Of a DNA stretch of 63,304 nucleotides, positions 8,435 through 16,265 are shown one piece after another. Position numbers and translations under genes: made by a program. The notes under the pieces are model-generated. The model did not search any database, was not told the DNA's origin, and saw only the letters and a program-made list of their open reading frames with translations. The stretch comes from a virus: IMG/VR virus record IMGVR_UViG_3300035126_000079, positions 1-63,304 of that record, one strand, 5' to 3'. Numbering within the stretch: position 1 is the first letter of the stretch; each line of letters opens with the position of its first letter.

Positions 8435-9816
8435 GAGACGTTTAAAAATTCTTCTCTGTACAAATCAATTATTTTGTTATGGTTCGCTACGTTGTTACGC
8501 AACAAAGCATATAAACGCTTCTCCGTTGGGCTTCCGTGTATGTGTACGATAGTCATTGGATTGCGTTGGCCGGGCCTGTCGATGCGTGCGTTTGCTTGCA
8601 GATACGTTTCGACACTGGAGGTGGGAGCGTACCAAATAACAGTGTTAGCCGCAGTCAGTGTTAACCCGTGTGATGCCGCTTGCGGTTGAATAACAAGCAC
8701 TTTAGGGTTATCCCGTGTCTGAAATTCTTTAACAATCTCTGCGCGTCTGTTAGCAGACACAGCCCCGTTAATGACATCGCATGTAATGCCATTCTTAATT
8801 AAGTATTTGGTTAACAACTCAATCGTGTGCGTGAACGGAACAAATACGAGCACCTTGTGGCTTGACTCGTCAATCACTTCCTTAATTACTTTGAGGCGAT
8901 CAGATACATCAAACTCAATCACTTCGCCTGTGTCTGAATACACTGCACCGCCTGAGATTTGCAAGAGCTTGTTGAGCTTTACTGCGGCGTTGATAGCCGT
9001 AATCTCTTCTCCTGCTGCCTCAATTAACATCTGCTTCTTGAGTATGTTGTAGTACTTCATCTGCTGTGGCGAGAGTGGAGCCTCTCTGTCGACTGCTGTA
9101 ACCTCGGGCAAGTCAAGGCAGTCGGCTTTCTCAAACCGAATGGCAGGCTGAAGTATGTTGTGTACAGTTGCTTCCGCAGTGGGCTTAGGTATCCAACGAT
9201 AGTCACTGATCTTGTGCATGACTGAATCGCGGAACTGACCAAAGAAAGGTGATACACCCTTGGGGTTCACGAGCTTTGCCAATCCGTAAGCATCCACAGG
9301 CGACTGAGCCGCTGGCGTACCCGTCAACATCCACAGACCCTTAACCACTTTGGTAATGTCCCGCATGGTTCTCCATCTGTCGGTCTGTGCGTTCTTGTAC
9401 GCAGACGCTTCATCAATCACGATGAGATCAAACCCACCCGCCATGATTTCTTTCTTGACGATCTCAACGCCGTCAAAGTTAATAATGACAAACTCGGCAA
9501 GGCCGTTAATGATTTCTTTGCGCTTCTCTCTTCCACCGTGGGCTACAGCTACTGTGCGATGCAGAGCAAACTTAAAGAGATCTTCTTGCCATGCGGCCTT
9601 CATCACTGACAGTGGGCAGACAATAAGCACTCGGCTAATTACTCCAACTTTCATCAAATAATCCACCGCCCAAATCACTGATGCGGTCTTGCCTGTGCCC
9701 TGCTCATTAAAGCAAAAGCTCTTGCGGTTGCCGATTAAAAATTCGGCGGTGGTCTTCTGATGATCGAACGGGGTGAAGCCGTGTGGTCGCGGCCAGTCAT
9801 ACTCTGATAGTTTCAT
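8431..9816 (-). CDS. SNF2-family DNA helicase/translocase
   Basis: 461 residues with the expected superfamily 2 motifs: Walker A EQGTGKTA (38-45), DEAS as motif II (135-138), TGTPAA as motif III (165-170) and motif VI ANARIDRPGQ (408-417). This is the short, single-domain-pair form common in phage replication modules, where it may remodel forks or support recombination. It overlaps the HNH-like gene by 4 bases (ATGA), so it belongs to the 14.1-kb transcript. No extra DNA-binding domain is visible. Confidence 0.92.
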   Translation of the reverse strand: MKLSEYDWPRPHGFTPFDHQKTTAEFLIGNRKSFCFNEQGTGKTASVIWAVDYLMKVGVISRVLIVCPLSVMKAAWQEDLFKFALHRTVAVAHGGREKRKEIINGLAEFVIINFDGVEIVKKEIMAGGFDLIVIDEASAYKNAQTDRWRTMRDITKVVKGLWMLTGTPAAQSPVDAYGLAKLVNPKGVSPFFGQFRDSVMHKISDYRWIPKPTAEATVHNILQPAIRFEKADCLDLPEVTAVDREAPLSPQQMKYYNILKKQMLIEAAGEEITAINAAVKLNKLLQISGGAVYSDTGEVIEFDVSDRLKVIKEVIDESSHKVLVFVPFTHTIELLTKYLIKNGITCDVINGAVSANRRAEIVKEFQTRDNPKVLVIQPQAASHGLTLTAANTVIWYAPTSSVETYLQANARIDRPGQRNPMTIVHIHGSPTEKRLYALLRNNVANHNKIIDLYREEFLNVS

Positions 9817-10127
9817 TTCTTCTTACGTTCCTTGGCGCTTGTCTCAGTCACCAACTTGTGTTGTGAGTTACGCTTGAACGAGCGGTTGGCCGTTGGGGAT
9901 TGCACCTTCGTGCCATCTTTGTTAGAACCACCCTTGCTCAGCGCCTTGACGTGGGCAATGTCCTTGCCTTCCCTAGAATCAGCTGTGCCATCCTTGTTCT
10001 TATCAGGATTCTTTTTGTCGTACTCATTACGGGCACGCTGACGCTCCATCCGGTCAGGCAACTCGCCACGCTTGACTTGCTGTTCGTATTCCTTTTTATA
10101 AGGTCGGGGTTTGTTTACGTAAGGCAT
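9813..10127 (-). CDS. HNH-like small protein (possible endonuclease)
   Basis: 104 highly charged residues. The segment DIAHVKALSKGGSN followed by SPTANRSFKRNS has the His, Gly-Gly-Ser/Asn and terminal Asn spacing of the HNH core seen in small phage proteins (DH-x-x-PLSKGG...NR). Flanking parts are rich in Lys/Asp/Asn, likely disordered. Nuclease activity is unproven: the Asp-His pair is spaced as D-I-A-H and not the usual DH. It lies between the Cas4-like nuclease and the SNF2-type helicase. Confidence 0.55.
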   Translation of the reverse strand: MPYVNKPRPYKKEYEQQVKRGELPDRMERQRARNEYDKKNPDKNKDGTADSREGKDIAHVKALSKGGSNKDGTKVQSPTANRSFKRNSQHKLVTETSAKERKKK

Positions 10128-10129
10128 AT

Positions 10130-10795
10130 CTATCCTTTGTTGTATTCACATTGTTTAACTGAACACCACTTACACAGTGGCCCTGTCTTGGGGTTCCACA
10201 CCCCGCTCATGAATGCACCTTCAAGCCGCTCAATGTCGGGCAGTACTTTTTGTACATACACAGACTTCATTTTCGCACTATGTTCTGCTTTTACAAACTC
10301 TTTACTGACTACGAACATAAGCGCGGACTTGACCCGCTCGATCTCGGGGTACTTGGCAAACAGGGCGGCGGCAATCAGATCAAGCTGACCCATATCAGCG
10401 TAGCGTGCGTTCTTACTTGTCTTGTAGTCGACCGAGTAGGCCAGCTTCTTCTCGCGGTCTAAGATAACCAAGTCGGCAATCCCATGCCACCACACGCCTT
10501 CGGCTGAGAACTCGCAGGGCTGTAGGTCTTTGGTTAGTCCTAGTTTTACCTCGCAATGCTTCTCCCCGGGGATGGCGTTTAGTCTATCTAGAGAAGACTT
10601 AATGTATGCAAACTTCTCAGGTATCGGCTTGCTATCTCGAATGTATTCCTCGGCAACCGTGTGCATCTCTTTGCCGTACAGCGTAGCGGTTGTATCTCCC
10701 TCGATTACATCCTTGGCAACCTTGGTGTGGTAGTACTTCTTAGGGCACTGCTGAAAGGTCTTAAGACTGCTGAATGACCAAATTAACTGTTTCAT
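10130..10795 (-). CDS. Cas4/RecB-like PD-(D/E)XK nuclease with Fe-S cysteines
   Basis: 221 residues from the ATG at 10795, which overlaps the sigma-like gene's TGA by 4 bases; a longer frame to 10915 exists but runs deep into that gene. One N-terminal Cys (C17 in FQQCPKKYY) and three C-terminal (C208, C211, C216 in LCKWCSVKQC) match the 4Fe-4S signature of Cas4/AddB. Catalytic residues are Asp108 (GIADLV) and Asp123-x-Lys125 (VDYKTS), with Gln137 in the QxxxY-like position. The likely activity is 5'-3' ssDNA exonuclease in phage recombination or end processing. No other cas gene is present, so a CRISPR role is not supported. Confidence 0.85.
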   Translation of the reverse strand: MKQLIWSFSSLKTFQQCPKKYYHTKVAKDVIEGDTTATLYGKEMHTVAEEYIRDSKPIPEKFAYIKSSLDRLNAIPGEKHCEVKLGLTKDLQPCEFSAEGVWWHGIADLVILDREKKLAYSVDYKTSKNARYADMGQLDLIAAALFAKYPEIERVKSALMFVVSKEFVKAEHSAKMKSVYVQKVLPDIERLEGAFMSGVWNPKTGPLCKWCSVKQCEYNKG

Positions 10796-11544
10796 AAGTC
10801 TTCCTTTGTGTACTTCTTCCAAATCTCTTTTGCATCCATATCCCAAATGTCGGCTACCAATTCCTTTAGCTCTTGGTACATATCGGGCTTCTCTGTCTTC
10901 AAATTCTCTACCCATGGCGCATCTTGGAGTGCGGGTCTAAGCTCCCACCATAATTTGCGCTTCTTGGGCGTCAAGAAAGTTCCGCTAGTAAAAGCCCGCT
11001 CCTGTATTCCTTTTTCTATTTCTTTTTCTCGCTCTTCTCTAGCTTCTTTCCATCTTTTTTGTATGCTACGAAGTTCTTTTTTCTTATCTTCTGTTGTCTT
11101 ATAGTAGTCTTCAGGCATCCATATTTGTCTTAGTATCTCGCTACGCTCCGGCTTCTTCATTTTGCGTAATGCTTTAGCTTCAATTTGCCTAATACGTTCC
11201 CTTGTTACAAACAACGCCTTCCCAATTTCTTCTAAAGTGTAGTCAGCATCCAATTCAATTCCAAACCGCATACGTAATACTTTGGATTCCCTTGGCGTAA
11301 GAGTGTCTAACATTTCTTTAACATGCTCGGCTAACTGCGCCTTGCATAGCTCTTCATCAGGGTCAATAGTTGGTTCTTCCTCGTATGGTAAGCATGGGAA
11401 CTCAGGCAACATTGAATCTTCTTTGTACCCAAATAAGTAATACGTTTCGCGCAGTTCTTTGCTAGTACCTACCATCGTGCCATAGGGTATGGTCTGCCCT
11501 TTGTTTATTTTGCCGTACGGCCTGTTAGCTTTAGCAAGCGCCAT
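10792..11544 (-). CDS. Sigma-70 region 4 protein lacking regions 1-3
   Basis: 250 residues. Residues 78-140 closely follow RpoD region 4: LTPRESKVLRMRFGI (82-96), TLEEIGKALFVTRERIRQIE (103-122) and AKALRKMKKPERSEILR, including the -35-recognition helix. Upstream only ~75 unrelated residues occur: no region 2 or 3, so it cannot melt promoters as a full sigma. The C-terminus (150-250) is helical and highly charged and unlike RpoD. It starts inside the end of the polymerase gene (14-base overlap). It could bind the beta-flap or -35 elements to redirect host RNA polymerase, act as activator, or be a decoy for anti-sigma. Domain identity is firm; role is inference. Confidence 0.85.
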   Translation of the reverse strand: MALAKANRPYGKINKGQTIPYGTMVGTSKELRETYYLFGYKEDSMLPEFPCLPYEEEPTIDPDEELCKAQLAEHVKEMLDTLTPRESKVLRMRFGIELDADYTLEEIGKALFVTRERIRQIEAKALRKMKKPERSEILRQIWMPEDYYKTTEDKKKELRSIQKRWKEAREEREKEIEKGIQERAFTSGTFLTPKKRKLWWELRPALQDAPWVENLKTEKPDMYQELKELVADIWDMDAKEIWKKYTKEDL

Positions 11545-13348
11545 AGCTCTGTCCGTACCCTGATTCGCAGTTAAGCGGTAAATCCTTCGCCCACTTGGGG
11601 CGCATACGCATACACATCTCTACGTATTCTTGTGCAGTCTTAGCCTCGGCTTTCGGCGCTATGCAAGCAATCGCATCATGCACAGTCATCACAACCTTGT
11701 ACTTCTTAGCGATCATTAGCATCTGCTCACCAATCACGATACGAGCTAGAGCTTGGCATACGTTCTCAATCACCTTGCCGCCATAGATTCGGTTGGGGAT
11801 GGTGGCTTTGCCTCGCTTGGTGTCGTACACCATCTCAGCTTTGCCTTCCTCACTCTGAAGCATGCGCAAGTTCGGATAACGCAGGTACAAACCATTGGGT
11901 AGAAGGATGCCGTTGTTTCCCTCGATCTTCAGTATCCCATCCCTACCCAATCCCATTGCGCTATTACGCAGTATGGCTTCAAGGGCTAGGCCCGCTTTCT
12001 TCCAAAGTGCAGTAATTTTCGGATACGTAGTGCGGTAAGTGTCGATAATGCGTTTTGCTTCTTCCAATGTAATCTCCACGTTAAAGTTCTTGAGTTGCGC
12101 TTGGAACTTTGCCGCCCCCATCCCGTACCCACAACCAAGGATAGTGGTCTTACCAACGAATCTCTCGTCTTTCGTAATCTCTGAGACGCTCTTGCCATAG
12201 ATAGCAGATGCCATGATTTTGTATACATCCTCGCCCCGATCAAATGCGTCTACCAAGTCGTCTTGTTCCGCAAGCCATGCTAGCGTACGGGCTTCAATCT
12301 GTGATGAGTCTGAGTCGATCATCACGTACCCTGTTGGCGCAAAAATGGCGTGTTTCAGGGGGGAGTTGCGTGGGATGTTTTGTAGGTTGAGCTTGTCATC
12401 ACCGCCCCACCGCCCTGTGTGGGCGGCATAGTATCGCAAGGGAACTGGCATAAGTCCACGTTTGGCAATCCCAATAAACCTTTCGGTTCGCGTCTCCTCG
12501 ATGGTCGACTTCGTGCCAAGGCGTGCGGCTACTAGGGCTTGTACTGCGGGGTTCTTATGCTCAAGCAATGCTTTAAACTCTTCGTCAGTTTTAGAGAAGG
12601 CGTAAGTCTCTCTGCCTGTGGTTAGGCTAATCTTCATTGGCGGTAAAGCACCAGCGGCTTGCAACATAATCGCAAACTTTTGGTTGCTCATCAAGTCGCC
12701 CTTTTCGTAAGCACCTAGCGCCATCGCCTTTAAATCCTGTACTGAATCTAAGTGGTCACCGAGCACTTGCAAGTCCAGCGCCAAAGACGGTTCTGTAAAC
12801 ATGCGTATGGTTAAGTCAATTAGCCGCAGCTCTATCTGTGGAAACCCTGCGCTCATATTGCCAAACAACTGCCATGTCAGGGCTACATCGTTCATGCAGT
12901 ATTCGCCATACCTTAGTAACTGCTCAGGGGGAAAGTCGATCCGTCTAAGGCCAAGGGCGTTCTCAACTTCCGTGCCCTTCTCACCTATGCCGTAGTACTG
13001 CGCTAGCACCTTGAGACTGCCCCCTACGTTAGTGCCATGCAAGGCTCTGCCCATGGAGAGTGTGTCCAACCAACCCTTTGGTTTGATGTTGAAGTGCCAA
13101 CTCAGGATTGCCCCATCGAATATGGCGTTGTGCGCTAGCGCCAATGAATTTGCCCAATCGAATTGTTTAAGGTACTCGGCAGTCTGAACCATCGTTCCGC
13201 TGAACCATTCTGGCTCACCATCATCTACCTGCACTGATACCCCTACGACATGGAACTGCGGGTCACGGATGTACTCTTCGGTAGTCTGCTTGGCAAACCC
13301 AACCTCGCGTGAGTAGAACGTCTCAAAGTCAACTGTTATTATTTTCAT
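11531..13348 (-). CDS. polA-like: DNA polymerase, family A, with 3'-5' exonuclease
   Basis: 605 residues. Exonuclease motifs: D7-F-E9 (VDFET), N74/D78 (AHNAIFDGA) and Y150/D154 (YGEYCMNDVA). Polymerase motifs: TGRWGG (311-316), motif A DSDSSQIEAR (345-354), motif B R396-x3-K400-x7-YG (408-409) and motif C VHD (556-558). All catalytic carboxylates are present. There is no 5' nuclease domain. This is the replicative polymerase of the phage. It overlaps the VRR-NUC gene by 4 bases upstream and the sigma-like gene by 14 downstream. Confidence 0.95.
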   Translation of the reverse strand: MKIITVDFETFYSREVGFAKQTTEEYIRDPQFHVVGVSVQVDDGEPEWFSGTMVQTAEYLKQFDWANSLALAHNAIFDGAILSWHFNIKPKGWLDTLSMGRALHGTNVGGSLKVLAQYYGIGEKGTEVENALGLRRIDFPPEQLLRYGEYCMNDVALTWQLFGNMSAGFPQIELRLIDLTIRMFTEPSLALDLQVLGDHLDSVQDLKAMALGAYEKGDLMSNQKFAIMLQAAGALPPMKISLTTGRETYAFSKTDEEFKALLEHKNPAVQALVAARLGTKSTIEETRTERFIGIAKRGLMPVPLRYYAAHTGRWGGDDKLNLQNIPRNSPLKHAIFAPTGYVMIDSDSSQIEARTLAWLAEQDDLVDAFDRGEDVYKIMASAIYGKSVSEITKDERFVGKTTILGCGYGMGAAKFQAQLKNFNVEITLEEAKRIIDTYRTTYPKITALWKKAGLALEAILRNSAMGLGRDGILKIEGNNGILLPNGLYLRYPNLRMLQSEEGKAEMVYDTKRGKATIPNRIYGGKVIENVCQALARIVIGEQMLMIAKKYKVVMTVHDAIACIAPKAEAKTAQEYVEMCMRMRPKWAKDLPLNCESGYGQSYGAC

Positions 13349-13656
13349 TTCTTAATTTCCAAGTTCATACAGTCTTCAATCACACGCTCTAGGTACGCAA
13401 AATTGTCTTCGCGGATAATCATGGGATGCCCACCGCTACGCTGAATGTGGTCGAGGGCTTTGAGTTGGAGGGCTGTTGCCGCGCCCCTGCCTGCCTTTGC
13501 TTCGATAGCTACAAAGTGGCCGTTAATGCAACAGAGAAAGTCAGGAGTGCCACTGCTTCCATAGCCAGTACCGATGGGCATGGCATAGTAGATGTCGTGG
13601 GCTTTGAGGATTGCCTTGATCTTGGCTTTGACCTTGGCTTCAGGGGTTTGCGACAT
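13345..13656 (-). CDS. VRR-NUC domain nuclease
   Basis: 103 residues, essentially one VRR-NUC domain: GSSGTPDFLCCINGHFVAIE with Asp39, Glu52 and Lys54 (E-x-K) plus the conserved Q in ATALQLKALDHI. Stand-alone VRR-NUC proteins in phages act on branched DNA, replacing Holliday-junction resolvases. It overlaps the polymerase start by 4 bases (ATGA) and the zinc-ribbon gene end by 17. Confidence 0.88.
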   Translation of the reverse strand: MSQTPEAKVKAKIKAILKAHDIYYAMPIGTGYGSSGTPDFLCCINGHFVAIEAKAGRGAATALQLKALDHIQRSGGHPMIIREDNFAYLERVIEDCMNLEIKK

Positions 13657-14077
13657 AAGACCTCTGATATGAAGCGTAGTTGTCCCAATATGCTTTGTCG
13701 AGAACTACATTTTTAACGCTACCAATTGCTACCATAGTGGTATCGCGGTCAATGATAGCGCCTTCCCTACTCCATATAATCTTAGGTACTGTATGCTCAC
13801 CCTTAAGGAATTTTATGCCGTCTTCTGTGATGCGGTACATACCTGATCTGCGCTCGCCATGCTCGGCTAACCCAAACCATACCAATACACTGCAATGGGC
13901 TTGCGCTCTGTAAGGGGCTCGGCTTGATTGCCCATTAACAATCGCGCCCCTTCCGGCTTCTACAAAAACCCAATCGTTTGCTCTACCAAGCATCGCAAGC
14001 ATGTCGACTTTATGCTTGCACATCCGATGTGGATTCATCTTTCTGATTTTCTGTTTGCACTGTGGGCAATGTTCCAT
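13640..14077 (-). CDS. Zinc-ribbon / winged-helix-like phage protein
   Basis: 145 residues, first gene behind the 14.1-kb promoter, Shine-Dalgarno GGAGA before the ATG. The N-terminus has CPQC...CKH (4-22), a possible zinc site; residues 80-115 contain GMYRITEDGIKFLKG, the wing strand typical of winged-helix proteins. DNA binding is plausible; specific role unknown. Confidence 0.65.
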   Translation of the reverse strand: MEHCPQCKQKIRKMNPHRMCKHKVDMLAMLGRANDWVFVEAGRGAIVNGQSSRAPYRAQAHCSVLVWFGLAEHGERRSGMYRITEDGIKFLKGEHTVPKIIWSREGAIIDRDTTMVAIGSVKNVVLDKAYWDNYASYQRSYVANP

Positions 14078-14103
14078 CTAATTCTCCAGTTGTTTATGGA
14101 GTC

Positions 14104-14131
14104 AATATAGCACATCGCTTTACTTTGTCAA
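14104..14131 (-). promoter_or_regulatory. Sigma-70-like promoter, leftward
   Basis: Minus-strand TTGACA (14131-14126), 16-base spacer, TATATT (14109-14104), about 27 bases ahead of the 14077 start codon. It immediately follows the terminator at 14144-14166, marking a clean operon boundary. No TAACAWTGTTA palindrome lies downstream of it. Confidence 0.75.
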
Positions 14132-14143
14132 TAGTACAGACGT

Positions 14144-14166
14144 AAAAAAGCCGCCCGTAGGCGGCT
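14144..14166 (-). terminator. Rho-independent terminator, leftward
   Basis: AGCCGCC/GGCGGCT 7-bp stem with a four-base loop, followed on the minus strand by six U. It ends the 22.2-14.2 kb operon. Confidence 0.88.
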
Positions 14167-14175
14167 AGGATATAC

Positions 14176-14190
14176 CCTAACATTGTTAGG
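14176..14190. promoter_or_regulatory. Palindrome site 1 (CCTAACATTGTTAGG)
   Basis: Full 15-bp inverted repeat between the stop codon of the DUF3310 gene and the terminator; leftmost copy of the dispersed palindrome family. Confidence 0.8.
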
Positions 14191-14195
14191 TCGTT

Positions 14196-14705
14196 TTACT
14201 TCAGCATTGTGATCTCACGAGTCAGATACCACTGGGCTTTGCGCAAGTCTTCGAGCTTGTTGCCTTTGTGGTCGGCACGAGTCAGATACTTAATCACGTT
14301 GCCAATGTTGTAGTTGAGCTTCTTCGCTTCGATGAAGTCGATGGTCTCGATTCCACCTACTTTGTAATGCTCAGGGTGATCTACTGCATCAAACATTTCA
14401 ATCTGCATGGGTGTGTTGGATGTAGTAATGGACACAGTTTTCCAATCGGCTATTGTCTCATCCATTATCTGCTTGTGCTTTGCCATTGCTTCTTTGGCTT
14501 TGGGCGTATCCATTAGCTCTCTTAGCGTAAGCGTCTCACGCTTCTTCTTTACTACTTTGGCTTTCTTCTTCGCGTTCCACAGCACTGTGTATACGTACTG
14601 AAGTGCAACACCGATAGCATCTGCTACCTCCTGTGGTTTGGCCTTTGGGTTAGCGGCTACGTAGCTACGCACTTGTGCGGCTTTGGTTACTTTTTTGATT
14701 GTCAT
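14196..14705 (-). CDS. DUF3310-like protein with N-terminal HTH-like region
   Basis: 169 residues. The C-terminal third (DHPEHYKVGGIETIDFIEAK, then NIGNVIKYLTRADHKG and EDLRKAQWYL) is the DUF3310 signature found across phages and linked by homology to nucleotide metabolism. The N-terminal 50 residues (PQEVADAIGVALQYVYTVLW) look like a helix-turn-helix followed by a lysine-rich linker. Last gene of its operon; 4-base ATGA overlap with the gene before. Confidence 0.8.
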   Translation of the reverse strand: MTIKKVTKAAQVRSYVAANPKAKPQEVADAIGVALQYVYTVLWNAKKKAKVVKKKRETLTLRELMDTPKAKEAMAKHKQIMDETIADWKTVSITTSNTPMQIEMFDAVDHPEHYKVGGIETIDFIEAKKLNYNIGNVIKYLTRADHKGNKLEDLRKAQWYLTREITMLK

Positions 14706-14908
14706 GGTTTATTTCCTGTTTGGTTGTTAACGTACTCGGTAAGAACTTCTCTCATCTTGGCTTGCTTTGACATTCGATGGTTGGTGTCGAAATAATCCAT
14801 CACCTCTCTCGGCAGTCGCAAGCTCGTGCAAGCTAATGCGGGTTTCTTACCAAGCCCCCGCCCCTTGCGTTTCTTCTCTAACTTTAAATACTCAATTCCT
14901 GTGGTCAT
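14702..14908 (-). CDS. Small ribbon-helix-helix-like protein
   Basis: 68 residues. A basic N-terminus precedes LACTSLRLPREVMDYFD and a helix SKQAKMREVLTEYV: a beta strand followed by two helices as in ribbon-helix-helix (CopG/BrnA-like) DNA-binding proteins. It overlaps its neighbours by 4 bases on both sides. It is a candidate regulator; the fold assignment is tentative. Confidence 0.55.
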   Translation of the reverse strand: MTTGIEYLKLEKKRKGRGLGKKPALACTSLRLPREVMDYFDTNHRMSKQAKMREVLTEYVNNQTGNKP

Positions 14909-15228
14909 TTGTTTCCTTTCGCTCTGTCCATAACTCTTTCCATTGCATCCGAGTAGCTCATACCCAATGCTTTATCTATCAAAGCCAAAGACTCATCAAT
15001 GATTTTGTCGTACACCCCTGCTTCGGCTTCTCTAATTGCAGTTAGCGTGAACTTTGCATCTTCCAATGCTTCAATGTCGGCGCTGTTGACTTGCCACATC
15101 AGCTCAATGTCGGCTTCGATAGTGTCAAAGTAGGGCTTAATTGGTTTTAGCGGTTTTATCCTATCAAACATTTTCTGTCCAAGTTCGTAGAACTCTTTGT
15201 CTTTTCCTGTGCTGTTATCAATAGTCAA
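14905..15228 (-). CDS. Hypothetical phage protein
   Basis: 107 residues, acidic, predicted largely helical (FDTIEADIELMWQVNSADIE, then a helix to the end). It overlaps both neighbours by 4 bases, so translation is coupled. No family recognised. Confidence 0.6.
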   Translation of the reverse strand: MTIDNSTGKDKEFYELGQKMFDRIKPLKPIKPYFDTIEADIELMWQVNSADIEALEDAKFTLTAIREAEAGVYDKIIDESLALIDKALGMSYSDAMERVMDRAKGNK

Positions 15229-15389
15229 AATGGTGCCTCTTCATGTTGTGGTTTCTCTGGTTTGGGGAATCGCTTGGGGTCTAGCCGTGTGAACGGCCAC
15301 CACGCCCGTAGCTCCTCCTGACTTAGCACTTTGCCTTTCGACATCGGCTTCGTAGTATCTTGTTGGGTACTTTGCTTTTTTCTTGACAT
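15225..15389 (-). CDS. Small Trp-rich protein, possibly the 3' half of a frameshifted gene
   Basis: 54 residues from the ATG at 15389 (MSRKKQ...). The segment EELRAWWPFTRLDPKRFPKP looks conserved in style. It overlaps the 15241-15498 frame by about 149 bases, unusually long for this genome where overlaps are mostly 4 bases. The two frames meet at an A6 run (minus strand, 15381-15376). It may be an independent overlapping gene or the continuation of the upstream gene by slippage or an indel. Confidence 0.5.
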   Translation of the reverse strand: MSRKKQSTQQDTTKPMSKGKVLSQEELRAWWPFTRLDPKRFPKPEKPQHEEAPF

Positions 15390-15498
15390 ATTTTCGTAGC
15401 CAGTCGGCTCCACCTAATTCTTTAAACTGAAGCCACTCGACGTCACTTAAACGTACGTATCGTGCCTTTAGGAGGGCGGGGGGCTTTGGTCTTGGCAT
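15241..15498 (-). CDS. Small basic protein; C-terminal half doubtful
   Basis: 85 residues in this frame. The first ~45 (RLSDVEWLQFKELGGADWLR, then YVKKKAK) look like a real helical small protein. After the A6 run the composition turns featureless and the other frame (15225-15389) looks like protein instead. A +1 shift at the A run would give a protein of about 91 residues joining both plausible halves. Confidence 0.45.
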   Translation of the reverse strand: MPRPKPPALLKARYVRLSDVEWLQFKELGGADWLRKYVKKKAKYPTRYYEADVERQSAKSGGATGVVAVHTARPQAIPQTRETTT

Positions 15499-15694
15499 GC
15501 TCTAGTACTCCTTCGTGCTTATTCGGTTGCCTTTGCTTGGCTCGGGTGAACGAACCAAATTGTTTGTACCCAAGGTCTTCCTCGCTCTTGATCTGATTGC
15601 TCGGGTTCTTAGCTCTGAAGTATTGGTCTTTCAAAAAGATACTAGGGCGATCTACCTGCGCTAGCTCCTCCCAAGGGTTCAGTACTTTGGTCAT
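15443..15694 (-). CDS. Hypothetical basic phage protein
   Basis: 83 residues: an acidic/aromatic N-terminus (NPWEELAQVDRPSIFLKDQY) and a Lys/Arg/Pro-rich tail likely to be disordered. It overlaps the next gene by 56 bases and the previous one by 4. Unknown. Confidence 0.5.
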   Translation of the reverse strand: MTKVLNPWEELAQVDRPSIFLKDQYFRAKNPSNQIKSEEDLGYKQFGSFTRAKQRQPNKHEGVLEHAKTKAPRPPKGTIRTFK

Positions 15695-16020
15695 CGCTTA
15701 TCCCCAAACATATGCCCGACACTGCTTTCGTAAGCCACGGGCTTTTGCCCCCTCAGTTTGGCGATCTGCTCGTCCCACTTTAATCCGTTCATGTGCTTCC
15801 ATCCTTCTAACTTATCAGCTAAAAACTTCTCGTTGCCTTTGAACAAGCGCGTGTTAAGCGCCATGCTTGCAATAACTTCCATATCCACAGCGTGCTTGCG
15901 CACTTCTTCAGCGTTGCGGCGCACTCCACCCACGGCGGACATAATGATTGACTGCAACATCACAGGGTCTTGGGCACGGCGTGCTACCTCGGACAAAAAC
16001 TTCATCTCATCTTCATTCAT
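15691..16020 (-). CDS. Hypothetical helical phage protein
   Basis: 109 residues, predicted nearly all helical, with Ala/Arg-rich heptads (EEVRKHAVDMEVIASMALN). 4-base overlaps on both sides. Unknown function. Confidence 0.6.
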   Translation of the reverse strand: MNEDEMKFLSEVARRAQDPVMLQSIIMSAVGGVRRNAEEVRKHAVDMEVIASMALNTRLFKGNEKFLADKLEGWKHMNGLKWDEQIAKLRGQKPVAYESSVGHMFGDKR

Positions 16021-16265
16021 GTCAATACTCCTAACTGTCTAAGTGCTACTTTCAAACCTTCCACACCACCGACTCGCTGATCGTTGATGAATATTTGTGG
16101 CATCTGCCTAGCGTCAGGGAATTCCTTGAGTAAGTTACCCATGCGCTCACCCACCATAATGTCTACGTCCGCATACTTAAGCCCTGCGGCATTCAGTATT
16201 TGCTTCGCTGTCACGCAGTTTGGGCAGTTATCCTTTGTGTACATCGTTATGTTGACGTTGTTCAT
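16017..16265 (-). CDS. Glutaredoxin
   Basis: 82 residues from the ATG at 16265 (MNNVNITMYTKDNCPNC...); a longer frame upstream reads through the preceding gene and has no glutaredoxin character. Active site C14-P-N-C17, TVP-like cis-Pro region QMPQIFINDQ and the GG motif (RVGGVEGL) are all present. A likely thiol-disulfide reductant, for example for ribonucleotide reductase, though no such enzyme is encoded here, so it probably serves a host enzyme. Confidence 0.9.
   Translation of the reverse strand: MNNVNITMYTKDNCPNCVTAKQILNAAGLKYADVDIMVGERMGNLLKEFPDARQMPQIFINDQRVGGVEGLKVALRQLGVLT

Noticed and set aside
10796-10915. 40-residue N-terminal extension of the Cas4-like nuclease
   Set aside because: It would lie wholly within the sigma-like gene; the ATGA overlap at 10795-10792 and the start of the conserved domain favour the shorter form.
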